Shown piece by piece: positions 25,817 through 36,098 of a stretch of 64,000 nucleotides of DNA. This DNA is from Pandoraea sp. PE-S2T-3. Lineage in GTDB: Bacteria; Pseudomonadota; Gammaproteobacteria; Burkholderiales; Burkholderiaceae. Where the stretch lies: contig NZ_NGUQ01000037.1 in the NCBI RefSeq assembly GCF_002179965.1, positions 992,001 to 1,056,000 on the forward strand, in the 5' to 3' direction. Numbering within the stretch: the first letter of the stretch is position 1; each line of letters starts with the position of its first letter. A program made the translations under genes and the position numbers. The notes beneath the pieces were generated by a model, which was not told where the DNA came from, did not search any database, and saw only the letters and a program-made list of their open reading frames with translations.

Positions 25817-26722
25817 TCACAAACTGTGACTGTCGAGCGTGGCCCCGCCGGTGTACACCACGCACTGCTCGCCTCTCACGAAGCCCACAAGCGTGACGCC
25901 CGCCGCCGCTGCGGTGCGCACCGCAAGCGCCGTGGCCGCCGAGACGGCCGCCACCATCGGAATGCCGACTTGCGCCGCCTTTTGCACGATCTCGACGCTC
26001 GCGCGGCTCGTCATCAGCACGAAGCCCGCGTCGAACGCCTGCCCCTCGCGCGCCAACGCGCCAATCAGCTTGTCGAGCGCATTGTGGCGCCCCACGTCTT
26101 CGCGCAGACACAGAATCTCGCCTGTCGACGAACACCACGCCGCGCCGTGCACTGCACCGGTCACCGCATTGAGCGACTGGTGCTTCGCGAGCCCCGCGTG
26201 CGCAGCGGCCAGCGCCGCATGCGACACGCGCAGAGGCGCGCCTGCGGCGGGTAACGGACGAAGGACCTGATCGAGGCTCTCGGTGCCGCACAGTCCACAG
26301 CCGGTGCGACCGGTCAGATTACGGCGCCGCTCCTTGAGACCGGCAAACGCCCGCGACGAGATCTCGACATGCGCCGTGACACCCAGCGTCGTCGCCGACA
26401 CATCCACGCCGTAACACTCGCCGCGCTGACGCAGAATGCCCTCGGACAACGCAAACCCGAGCGCGAAGTCTTCGATATCGGCCGGGGTGGCGAGCATCAC
26501 GACATGCGAGATGCCGTTGAATTCAAGGGCAACGGGGACTTCCTCGGCCAGTTCGTCGCTGGCTTGCTGCCAGCCGCCATGCCGGAACCGCCGCACCTCG
26601 AAGCCGGCGTGCGTAGCCACGCTCGCCGGGTCGATCGCTACCGGGGCGACATCACACACCGGGCCGCCGTCAGCGCCGTCGCCACCGGGCGTCGCTCGCC
26701 CGGTGTGCAGAGTTTCAGACAT
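25817..26722 (-). CDS. fdhD: FdhD, formate dehydrogenase sulfurtransferase
   Basis: The start is ATG at 26722 (MSETLHT), with AAGG seven nt upstream; an apparent upstream start is TTG. The 301-aa protein shows the FdhD features EEVPVALEFNG, ATPADIEDFALGFALSEGI, the catalytic CxxC in TGCGLCG (about residue 141) and LCLREDVGRHNALDKLIGA. FdhD moves sulfur from IscS to the molybdenum cofactor of formate dehydrogenase, which is needed for activity. It starts 51 nt after the fdhF stop on the same strand and is clearly in the same operon. A weak 10-bp repeat overlaps its stop. Confidence 0.96.
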   Translation of the reverse strand: MSETLHTGRATPGGDGADGGPVCDVAPVAIDPASVATHAGFEVRRFRHGGWQQASDELAEEVPVALEFNGISHVVMLATPADIEDFALGFALSEGILRQRGECYGVDVSATTLGVTAHVEISSRAFAGLKERRRNLTGRTGCGLCGTESLDQVLRPLPAAGAPLRVSHAALAAAHAGLAKHQSLNAVTGAVHGAAWCSSTGEILCLREDVGRHNALDKLIGALAREGQAFDAGFVLMTSRASVEIVQKAAQVGIPMVAAVSAATALAVRTAAAAGVTLVGFVRGEQCVVYTGGATLDSHSL

Positions 26723-26773
26723 CGTCAAACCTTCGCTCCACTTGTCATTGCTGCTAATCCAAACGTACTCGGC

Positions 26774-29671
26774 CTACTTCGCCGAGACGGGTTCCGCAGG
26801 CTTTCTCGCCGCCTCAAGCAATTCAAGCTGCTCGCGGTTGAACGCCGAATACTTCGCCTGCCATGCCGACGGCTGCACCACCGGCAGCACTTGGACGGCG
26901 GTCACCTTGTACTCGGGGCAGTTGGTCGCCCAGTCCGAGTTATCGGTCGTGATGACATTCGCGCCCGACTCCGGAAAGTGGAACGTCGTGTACACCACGC
27001 CCGGCTGCATGCGCTCGCTGATCACCGCGCGCAACACCGTCTCGCCCGCACGGCTGCGAATACCGACCCAGTCGCTGTCCTTGATGCCGCGCTCCTGCGC
27101 GTCATGCGGGTGGATCTCCAGCCGGTCTTCGTCGTGCCAGTGCACATTGGGCGTGCGCCGCGTCTGCGCTCCGACATTGTATTGCGAGAGTATCCGCCCG
27201 GTAGTGAGCAGCAACGGATAGCGCGGCGTCACTTTCTCGTCGGTCGGCACATAGCGCGTGATGATGAAGCGCCCCTTGCCGCGCACAAAGGTGTCGATGT
27301 GCATGATCGGCGTGCCGTCGGGCGCCTCGTCGTTGCAAGGCCATTGCAGACTGCCGGCCTCGTCGAGCCGGGCGTAGCTCACGCCATGGAAGGTCGGCGT
27401 CAGCCGCGCAATCTCGTCCATGATTTCCGACGGATGTGCGTACGGCATCTCGTAACCGAGCCGCTTGGCCAACGCGATGGTCACTTCCCAGTCGGCCATG
27501 CCGGGCAGCGGTGCCATGACGCGCCGCACCCGCGAGATACGCCGCTCGGCGTTGGTGAACGTGCCGTCTTTCTCGAGGAACGTGGTGCCCGGCAGCAGCA
27601 CGTGGGCGTACTTGGCGGTTTCGTTCAGGAAAATATCCTGCACGACGATGCACTCCATCGCCTCCATCGCCGCAGACACGTGGTGCGTGTTGGGGTCGGA
27701 CTGCACGATGTCTTCGCCCTGACAGTACAGCCCCTTGAAACTGCCGTGGATCGCCGCGTCGAACATGTTGGGGATGCGCAGCCCCGGCTCCTCCTGCAAG
27801 GTCACGCCCCACGCCGCTTCAAATTCCGCGCGCACGGTCGTGTCGGAGACGTGCCGATACCCCGGCAACTCATGCGGAAACGAGCCCATGTCGCACGAGC
27901 CCTGCACGTTGTTCTGGCCGCGCAGCGGGTTCACGCCTACGCCCTCACGGCCCACGTTGCCGGTCGCCATTGCCAGATTCGCAATGCCCATTACCGTGGT
28001 CGAGCCTTGCGAGTGCTCCGTCACGCCCAGCCCGTAGTAGATGGCCGCATTGCCGCCCGTGGCATACAGACGGGCCGCGCCACGAATGGCGTCGGCCGGC
28101 ACGCCGGTCGCTACCGACACCGCTTCGGGCGAATTCTCCGGCAGCGCCACGAACTCGCGCCACTGCGCAAACGCGCGGTCTTCGCAACGCTCGGCAATAA
28201 ACGCCTCGGCGAGCAGCCCTTCGGTCACGATGACGTGCGCCAGCGCGTTGACCATGGCCACATTGGTGCCGGGGCGCAGCGGCAAGTGGAACGCCGCCTT
28301 GATATGCGGTCCGTCGACGATATCGATCCGGCGCGGGTCGATCACGATCAGCTTCGCGCCCTCACGCACGCGACGCTTCAGTCGCGACGCGAACACCGGG
28401 TGCCCGTCGGTCGGATTCGCACCCATCACGAGAATCAGGTCGGCGTGTTCGATGGACTTGAAGGTCTGCGTGCCGGCCGATTCGCCCAGCGTCTGCTTCA
28501 GTCCATAGCCCGTCGGCGAGTGGCACACGCGCGCGCACGTGTCGACGTTGTTGTTGCCGAATGCCGCACGCACGAGCTTCTGCACCAGATAAGTCTCTTC
28601 GTTGGTGCAACGTGACGACGTAATCCCGCCAATGGCATCACGACCGTACTTCGCCTGAATCCGCCGGAACTCGGACGCCGCGTAGTCAAGCGCTTCGTCC
28701 CACGACACTTCACGCCACGGGTCGGTGATCTTGCTGCGAATCATCGGCTTCGTGATCCGTTCCTTGTGCGTCGCATACCCCCACGCAAAGCGGCCCTTCA
28801 CGCAGGCATGGCCTTCGTTGGCGCGGCCGTCCTTGTAGGGCGTCATGCGTACGATTTCACTGCCCTTCATCTCCGCCTTGAACGCGCAGCCCACGCCGCA
28901 ATAGGCGCAGGTCGTCACCACGGCGTGTTCGGGCTGCCCCATCTCGATGACGCTTTTCTCCTGCAACGTCGCCGTCGGGCACGCACTCACGCACGCGCCG
29001 CACGACACGCATTCCGATTCCATGAACGGCTGGTCCTGCCCGGGCGACACACGGGACTCAAAACCGCGTCCGGAGATCGTCAGCGCGAACGTGCCCTGCG
29101 TCTCTTCGCAGGCGCGCACGCAGCGATTGCAGACGATGCATTTCGACGGGTCGTAAGTGAAGTACGGATTGGATTCGTCCTTGGCACTCGCCAGATGGTT
29201 ATCGCCATCGAAGCCGTAGCGCACTTCGCGCAGGCCGGTGACGCCCGCCATGTCCTGAAGCTCGCAGTCGCCGTTTGCCGCACAAGTGAGGCAATCGAGC
29301 GGGTGATCGGAGATGTACAACTCCATCACGTTGCGACGCAGATCCTGCAATTTCGGCGACTGCGTGCGCACCTTCATACCCGCCTCGACAGGCGTAGTGC
29401 ACGACGCTGGATAACCGCGCCGCCCTTCGATTTCGACCAGACACAGACGGCAGGAACCGAACGGCTCCAGCGAGTCGGTCGCGCATAGCTTGGGGATGTT
29501 CACGTCGCTCATCGCGGCCGCCCGCATGATCGAAGTGCCGGCCGGCACGCTCACGCGCTGGCCGTCGATCTCCAGCGTCACGTCCTGGCTTGCCTGACTT
29601 ACGATAGCGGACACGGTGCGGTCCGGGGTGCCGAAATCGGGGCCGTGGCCCGGTTCAACCTGACGAGGCAT
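26774..29671 (-). CDS. fdhF: Formate dehydrogenase alpha subunit, molybdopterin type
   Basis: The 965-aa protein has the soluble NAD-linked FDH architecture. An N-terminal NuoG-like [2Fe-2S] region (SCRLCLVEIEGRRGYPASC) is followed by the His-Cys3 site HPLDCLTCAANGDC, two ferredoxin clusters (CIVCNRCVRAC, CVSCGACVSACP), then the catalytic half opening CAYCGVGC. The Mo ligand is Cys in CARVCHSPTGYG, encoded by TGC and not by a selenocysteine TGA. AGGAG precedes the ATG. fdhD follows, and a ModE-like regulator lies upstream. The beta (FMN/NAD) and gamma subunits that usually precede it are absent, so its electron partner must be encoded elsewhere or differ. Confidence 0.95.
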   Translation of the reverse strand: MPRQVEPGHGPDFGTPDRTVSAIVSQASQDVTLEIDGQRVSVPAGTSIMRAAAMSDVNIPKLCATDSLEPFGSCRLCLVEIEGRRGYPASCTTPVEAGMKVRTQSPKLQDLRRNVMELYISDHPLDCLTCAANGDCELQDMAGVTGLREVRYGFDGDNHLASAKDESNPYFTYDPSKCIVCNRCVRACEETQGTFALTISGRGFESRVSPGQDQPFMESECVSCGACVSACPTATLQEKSVIEMGQPEHAVVTTCAYCGVGCAFKAEMKGSEIVRMTPYKDGRANEGHACVKGRFAWGYATHKERITKPMIRSKITDPWREVSWDEALDYAASEFRRIQAKYGRDAIGGITSSRCTNEETYLVQKLVRAAFGNNNVDTCARVCHSPTGYGLKQTLGESAGTQTFKSIEHADLILVMGANPTDGHPVFASRLKRRVREGAKLIVIDPRRIDIVDGPHIKAAFHLPLRPGTNVAMVNALAHVIVTEGLLAEAFIAERCEDRAFAQWREFVALPENSPEAVSVATGVPADAIRGAARLYATGGNAAIYYGLGVTEHSQGSTTVMGIANLAMATGNVGREGVGVNPLRGQNNVQGSCDMGSFPHELPGYRHVSDTTVRAEFEAAWGVTLQEEPGLRIPNMFDAAIHGSFKGLYCQGEDIVQSDPNTHHVSAAMEAMECIVVQDIFLNETAKYAHVLLPGTTFLEKDGTFTNAERRISRVRRVMAPLPGMADWEVTIALAKRLGYEMPYAHPSEIMDEIARLTPTFHGVSYARLDEAGSLQWPCNDEAPDGTPIMHIDTFVRGKGRFIITRYVPTDEKVTPRYPLLLTTGRILSQYNVGAQTRRTPNVHWHDEDRLEIHPHDAQERGIKDSDWVGIRSRAGETVLRAVISERMQPGVVYTTFHFPESGANVITTDNSDWATNCPEYKVTAVQVLPVVQPSAWQAKYSAFNREQLELLEAARKPAEPVSAK

Positions 29672-29714
29672 GGCGTCTCCTGTGGGGATCGGGCGTCGCC
29701 TTATATGTTCGCCA

Positions 29715-29726
29715 ATTCATATGAAT
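29715..29726. promoter_or_regulatory. 12-bp palindrome upstream of fdhF
   Basis: ATTCATATGAAT is a perfect palindrome 44-55 nt upstream of the fdhF start. Its TCATA/TATGA half-sites recur before the regulator and the divergent oxidoreductase gene, so it is a candidate regulator-binding site. Inference only. Confidence 0.4.
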
Positions 29727-29920
29727 CGACGCGGCTTTTCAGACGTCCCGGCTTCGACAGTAGTCCATATTTCCCGCGACAGCAAAATTCGGGAAAACCT
29801 CACCGGCATAAATTAGCGGCCGGGAAGCCGTCAAAAGACGGCCGGAGTCTGCCGCGACATATAGGCATGCCGTTGCATATGAGCCGCGACACCCCGACGA
29901 GCCCTCCCCGGGGCGCGAGT

Positions 29921-31003
29921 TCAGCCCAGCGACGGAAACGCCTCCGACAGCGCCGCCACCCGCCCGGTGTGCGCCTCGGCGTAACCGGGAATATCGTGCA
30001 CGACCTGCTTGTAAGGCGCGCTTTGCAAAATATCGAGCAGCGCCCGGACATAGCGATGATCGGCCGCTTCGTCGGGGAAGATGAGGCAATAACGCTCGGT
30101 GAGAATCGGCAGAAAATCCAGCCCGAACTGGGTCGCCGCCGCTTCGATGGCGAGCCCGGCGTCGGCGCGTCCGCTGGCGATATAGGCCGCGACGGCGGCA
30201 TGCGTCAGCTCGATGTTCTCGGTGCCGTGAATCGTTTCCGGATCGAGCCGCGCCTGCTGCAAGAGCAGATCGAAGATCATCCGCGTACCCGAGCCGCGTT
30301 CACGATTGGCGAAACGCGCCCCCACACGCGGCAGATCGGCGATGGACTGGATATGCAGCGGATTGCCCCTCGCGACGAGCAATCCAAGTCGACGCGATGC
30401 CACGTCGGCGACGCGATAGGCCTTCCCCTTGAGCAAGGGCGCGTACTGCGCCAGCACCGGCTCGGCGAGTGCGCCCTCAGGCACATGGAAGCTCGCCATC
30501 TCGCACTCCTGCTTTGCCAGTGCGGAGACCGCCTCGATGCTGCCGCGATAACTCACCTCCAGCGGTAACTCGGCTTTCGCCGCGAAGTCGACCAGCGCCG
30601 CCACCGCCAGCCCGTGACTGGCAAAGATGCGCAGCTGATCGTTGTCTTCTCCGAGCAGATCGTCGAGTTCCGTCTGCAACTCCGAGGCCATCGTCTCAAG
30701 CAACGGCCCGAGCCGGGCCTGCAATCGCTTCTGCCCCCAGAGCAGCCGGCGGGCGAGCGGCGTCAGGACTGCGCCGCGCCCGCGCGCCATCGTGAGCAAC
30801 GGTGCGCCGAGCGCCGTCTCGGCCTCTTTCACATGCCCCCACGCCCCGCGATAGGAGAGGTTCAGCGCATGACTCGCCGCCTGCAAATTGCCTAGCGTGT
30901 CGACATGCGCCAGCAGCGAAATCAGCTTGTCGAGCGGCACATCGCTGCCGTCATGACGAAAGCGCAGTTGAGGGGCAATCGAGATCCGCATAGGGCTATC
31001 CAT
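29921..31003 (-). CDS. ModE/LysR-like regulator with periplasmic-binding-like domain
   Basis: The 360-aa protein starts with a LysR/ModE-type helix-turn-helix (LLAHVDTLGNLQAASHALNL, RGAWGHVKEAE, about residues 30-60). Instead of the usual LysR effector domain it continues from about residue 120 into a PBP-like domain (FASHGLAVAAL, RERGSGTRMIFDLLL, HAAVAAYIASGRADAGL), the PF12727-like module seen in molybdate-responsive and formate dehydrogenase regulators. It lies between the two formate-dehydrogenase-type genes and is divergent from the second, so control of both is likely. The start (31003 or 30991) is uncertain, as neither has a good ribosome binding site. Confidence 0.9.
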   Translation of the reverse strand: MDSPMRISIAPQLRFRHDGSDVPLDKLISLLAHVDTLGNLQAASHALNLSYRGAWGHVKEAETALGAPLLTMARGRGAVLTPLARRLLWGQKRLQARLGPLLETMASELQTELDDLLGEDNDQLRIFASHGLAVAALVDFAAKAELPLEVSYRGSIEAVSALAKQECEMASFHVPEGALAEPVLAQYAPLLKGKAYRVADVASRRLGLLVARGNPLHIQSIADLPRVGARFANRERGSGTRMIFDLLLQQARLDPETIHGTENIELTHAAVAAYIASGRADAGLAIEAAATQFGLDFLPILTERYCLIFPDEAADHRYVRALLDILQSAPYKQVVHDIPGYAEAHTGRVAALSEAFPSLG

Positions 31004-31414
31004 ATGAGAGGGTATTCATAAATGCTTCGCTTCGAAATTCCGCCGGACCGGCATAACACGTTGAAGCACAAGCCTTCTGCGTATCAGCGACTTCCGCTGC
31101 CGAGGATTTCCACGCAGCAATTATGCATATTTTTACCTATCCGTCATACGACCAATCGCGTTTCGCACGATCATCGCCCGCCGGCCAAGACAGCGACGCT
31201 TTCGTCAAGCTATTGCCGCGCCTTCATATGCTATTAATTGCATAATATGAATCATGAAAATTGCTGATAACATGCGGACATTCGGCCTGATATCAGGAAC
31301 TAGCAACATGAACGCCTGATCTCACGTTGACGATTCGACGATTATTTATGCATTTATTTGCCTATTTAACGCGCCCGAATTCCCCTCTGAATCACGCGCA
31401 CAGCGCACTGCAAC
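31004..31414. promoter_or_regulatory. AT-rich divergent control region of the formate dehydrogenase locus
   Basis: This 411-bp gene-free region is much more AT-rich than its surroundings. It holds a 22-bp imperfect direct repeat (31119-31140 and 31344-31365, 18 of 22 identical), each copy centred on TATGCAT. TTCATAT and ATATGAA (31223-31251) form an inverted pair with a 15-bp spacer. TATGA and TCATA (31003-31020) form another dyad at the regulator start. These are plausible binding sites for the ModE-like regulator. Confidence 0.55.
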
Positions 31415-33719
<2,305 letters not shown>

Positions 33720-33727
<8 letters not shown>

Positions 33728-34019
33728 TGGCGCCGCCGGCAGCCCGCCACCCTCTCCCTCGGCCACTGGCGAGATCTCACAGGCCGAGCAGGATCTGGCG
33801 CGGCTGCTCTTCACGCTCGCACAAGGCCGCCATGAAGGGCGCGATGCGCTGTCGCTGGCACGGCTGGCAAAGCGCAGCGCCCTGCCAATGAGCGACCTGC
33901 TGCGCTATCTCGGCGTGCTGGGCGAGGCGGGCTGGGTCGAAGTGGAAGACGGCGAGCGCGGGCTGCGGCTCGCACGGCTCACGGACACCGGACTCGCGCA
34001 GTACGACAGCCTCGTGTAA
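33720..34019 (+). CDS. Small winged-helix-like protein coupled to the YdeP-type gene
   Basis: The 99-aa gene starts inside the upstream gene's last codons (8-bp overlap), with GGAG upstream, so the two are translationally coupled. After a Pro/Ser-rich N terminus the sequence AEQDLARLLFTLAQ, LSLARLAKRSALPMSDLLRY, LGVLGEAGWVEVE and LARLTDTGLAQYD matches the helix-helix-wing pattern of a winged-helix domain. It could be a dedicated regulator or assembly factor for the oxidoreductase. I do not recognise a named family. Downstream lies an 11-bp tandem repeat. Confidence 0.8.
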
Positions 34020-34049
34020 GGCAGCGATAGGACATCGCAGATGCGGCAA

Positions 34050-34090
34050 GGCGCTACTAAGGCGCTACTTAGGCGCTACTTAGGCGCTGC
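34050..34090 (+). repeat. 11-bp x3.7 tandem repeat downstream of a stop
   Basis: Units at 34050-34060, 34061-34071, 34072-34082 and a partial 34083-34090 follow consensus GGCGCTACTTA. The first carries TAA where the others have TTA. The array starts 31 nt after the stop of the winged-helix-like gene; the period is close to one helical turn. Confidence 0.85.
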
Positions 34091-34257
34091 ACTGTCACTC
34101 CGGTAAGGCACTGAGATGACATTGCCACGCGACTGACATATTCCCGACCTGACGGACGACATACACTCTTGTCGCCACGGTGCCGGGCTGGTTGCGTACG
34201 GATTGGGTAAGATCGCGCTCTGACGCTCGAAATGGCACCCCATGTCACGGAGACCTT

Positions 34258-35277
34258 ATGGAGCATGTCGTCGCACACCCGGCGCAGACCGACACCGACT
34301 CATCGCTTTCTTCTCTTGCATCGCCAGCCCTGTGGCGCCACGCGCGCCCCTCGCGCTGGAATCCGTGGCTAATTGCGCTGACTGGCCTCGCGGGGCTCTG
34401 GCAGTGGTTCGGGCTCGGCTTGGCGCTGCGTCATTGGGGCGCGACGGCAGCGTTCACGCTCCTGCCCGTGTTGCTGCTCACCCCCATGCACTGGGGGCTG
34501 ATTCACGAATCGATTCATGGCCAGTTGCGGCTCAAGCCGCGCGATAACGAACGCACCGGCCGCCTGTTGTCGGTGCTGCTGGGCCTGCCGTTCGAGATCA
34601 TGCGCTTCGGTCACTTGCTGCATCACCGCTTCACGCGGCAGCCGTTTGACCGCCCGGACATCTCCACCCTTGCCGATAGCGCGCCGCGGCTGGCGCGACT
34701 GCGGGCGTGGTTCGGCTATCAATCGCGGCTGCTCGGGGGCATGTGGCTCGCCGAAATCTTCGCGCCTGTCATTGCATGGATTCCGCCGCGCCGTCTGCCA
34801 GCGCTGGCAGCCAATGCGCTCGGCACCGATGCGCAGGACGAGGATGTACGCCGCCGCGTGGTGATGTTCGGCAGCGACCCGGTGCGCCGCCGCCGGATTC
34901 AGCGCGATTTCGTCATGACGCTGGCCGCACTGGCGCTGGCGATCTGGGCGTACGGCCCGTGGTGGCCGGTGTTCGTCGCCGCATTTGCCGCTCGGGGCAT
35001 CTGGCTGTCGATTGCGGACAACCTGCCGCATTATGGCGTCGAGATGGACGAACCCGCCCGCGCACGCAATTTCCACGCACCCGCCTTCGGTCGCGCATTG
35101 CTGCTCAATGCGAATCTGCATCGCGTGCATCATCTTTATCCGACCGCGCCGTGGCATCTGCTGCCCGAGATTAATGCCGCGCAGCCGACCGCCGGTCCGC
35201 AAGTGCCTTACCTGCACGCCGCCCTGCGTCAGTTCGGCGGTCCGTTACCGGCCAGCAAGGCCATCGCTGGTCACTGA
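34258..35277 (+). CDS. Membrane fatty acid desaturase family protein
   Basis: The start at 34258 (MEHVVAHPA) follows GGAG six nt upstream. The 339-aa protein has two hydrophobic pairs and the three histidine boxes of di-iron membrane desaturases/hydroxylases: HESIH (about residue 83), HLLHHRF (about 120) and HRVHHLYP (about 288). Such enzymes introduce double bonds or hydroxyl groups in acyl chains or carotenoid-like lipids using an electron donor such as ferredoxin. It stands alone between the formate locus and the siderophore operon. The exact substrate is not evident. Confidence 0.9.
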   Translation: MEHVVAHPAQTDTDSSLSSLASPALWRHARPSRWNPWLIALTGLAGLWQWFGLGLALRHWGATAAFTLLPVLLLTPMHWGLIHESIHGQLRLKPRDNERTGRLLSVLLGLPFEIMRFGHLLHHRFTRQPFDRPDISTLADSAPRLARLRAWFGYQSRLLGGMWLAEIFAPVIAWIPPRRLPALAANALGTDAQDEDVRRRVVMFGSDPVRRRRIQRDFVMTLAALALAIWAYGPWWPVFVAAFAARGIWLSIADNLPHYGVEMDEPARARNFHAPAFGRALLLNANLHRVHHLYPTAPWHLLPEINAAQPTAGPQVPYLHAALRQFGGPLPASKAIAGH

Positions 35278-35308
35278 TCGCGGGGTCGCGATCTCGCACA
35301 AATCCGCA

Positions 35309-35348
35309 GGCTTGGCAACGGCGTGCTGCACGCCGTTGCCGCCAAGCC
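35309..35348. other. Large imperfect inverted repeat
   Basis: GGCTTGG then CAACGGCGTGC on the left arm pairs with GCACGCCGTTG, a 3-nt bulge and CCAAGCC on the right, giving an 18-bp stem with almost no loop. It lies 32 nt after the desaturase stop. With no T-run it could act as a terminator with Rho, or form a cruciform. Confidence 0.6.
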
Positions 35349-35416
35349 ACGACCGGGCTTCGTGATTCCCTTGCCATGTTTTGCAATGTTTCAGGATTTA
35401 TCCGAAACATGATATA

Positions 35417-35435
35417 AATGCGAATCGTTTTCGTT
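35417..35435 (+). promoter_or_regulatory. Candidate Fur box before the siderophore uptake operon
   Basis: AATGCGAATCGTTTTCGTT closely matches the 19-bp AATGAGAATCGTTCTCATT type of Fur site known from betaproteobacteria. A TATAAA sequence overlaps its left edge, so Fur binding would block initiation. It lies about 130 bp before the first small membrane gene of the operon. Confidence 0.7.
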
Positions 35436-35565
35436 AACGTTTGCATCTGGTGTGCAATCCGTTAGCCTTTGAATTGCGCCGGCTTTCACTAGCCCGCATC
35501 GCAGCGACGTCGCCCGAGGGCGGCGTTTTTGCTTGTGCCGCCTCGTTTCTCATCGATTCCTCAGC

Positions 35566-35844
35566 ATGTTGATTGCATTGGCTATCGCGCTGGCCTGGTT
35601 TGCAGGCGGCGCCTGCTACCTGACGTCGGAGCATCAGCGCCTGCGCACGCAGCGCCTGAACCCCCAACCCGCCCGCGCGCTCTCGCTCGTGGCCGCCGTC
35701 GCCAGCCTCGTGTGCTGGCTCGCGGCCGCCGGGGCATCGGCCGGCATTGCTGCCGCCTTCATGTCGCTGTGTTTCGGCCTGCTGTTCTGGCCCTATGCCG
35801 CTGGCGGATGGCACTGGCTGCGCGGAGATGCCCATGTGGAGTAG
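35566..35844 (+). CDS. DUF3325-like small membrane protein of an iron-uptake operon
   Basis: The 92-aa product (MLIALAIALAWFAGGACYLT...) is two to three hydrophobic segments with a conserved-looking LRTQRLNP loop, as in DUF3325 proteins found beside PiuB-type reductases and TonB receptors. The first ATG in a TTG-initiated longer frame was taken as start; no strong ribosome binding site is visible. It overlaps the next gene by 11 bp. A role in iron uptake is inferred from the operon and the Fur box, not from motifs. Confidence 0.7.
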   Translation: MLIALAIALAWFAGGACYLTSEHQRLRTQRLNPQPARALSLVAAVASLVCWLAAAGASAGIAAAFMSLCFGLLFWPYAAGGWHWLRGDAHVE

Positions 35845-36088
35845 AACCTTTGCGGGTCTCGTGCTCGGCTTCTTCGCCGCCATGGCGCTGTGCGGTGCCA
35901 TGGCGTACATGACGCCGGCCGGCTGGCACACCGCCGTCATCCCCGTCATCACCCTCTTCCCGCTCGTGTGGCTCGGCCTGTTCGCCGTGGTCTATGCGAG
36001 CCGAACCGCCACGCGTGCATGGATCGGCCTCGGCGCCACCACTGTCGTCGCCTGGGTCGCGCTGTGGCTGGCGCGCGCTGTCTGGTAA
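35834..36088 (+). CDS. DUF3649-like small membrane protein of an iron-uptake operon
   Basis: The 84-aa product (MWSRTFAGLVLGFFAAMALC...) has three hydrophobic segments and ends in a Trp-rich helix. It resembles DUF3649 proteins, which typically sit before PepSY/PiuB proteins. The start at 35834 was chosen for its GGAG at seven nt; a second ATG two codons upstream is possible. It overlaps the preceding gene and is followed after 10 nt by the PepSY protein gene, a tight operon. The function beyond association with siderophore uptake is unknown. Confidence 0.7.
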   Translation: MWSRTFAGLVLGFFAAMALCGAMAYMTPAGWHTAVIPVITLFPLVWLGLFAVVYASRTATRAWIGLGATTVVAWVALWLARAVW

Positions 36089-36098
36089 GGATCGTCCG

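Noticed and set aside
28500-28560. Selenocysteine in the formate dehydrogenase active site
   Set aside because: The Mo-ligand codon is TGC in fdhF and also in the YdeP-type gene; no in-frame TGA is read.
26369-28615. A 748-codon open frame on the plus strand
   Set aside because: It lies antisense to fdhF and fdhD, and its Arg/His-rich product has no family features.
34050-34090. Repeat array considered as a CRISPR
   Set aside because: The unit is only 11 bp with no spacers and no cas genes nearby.
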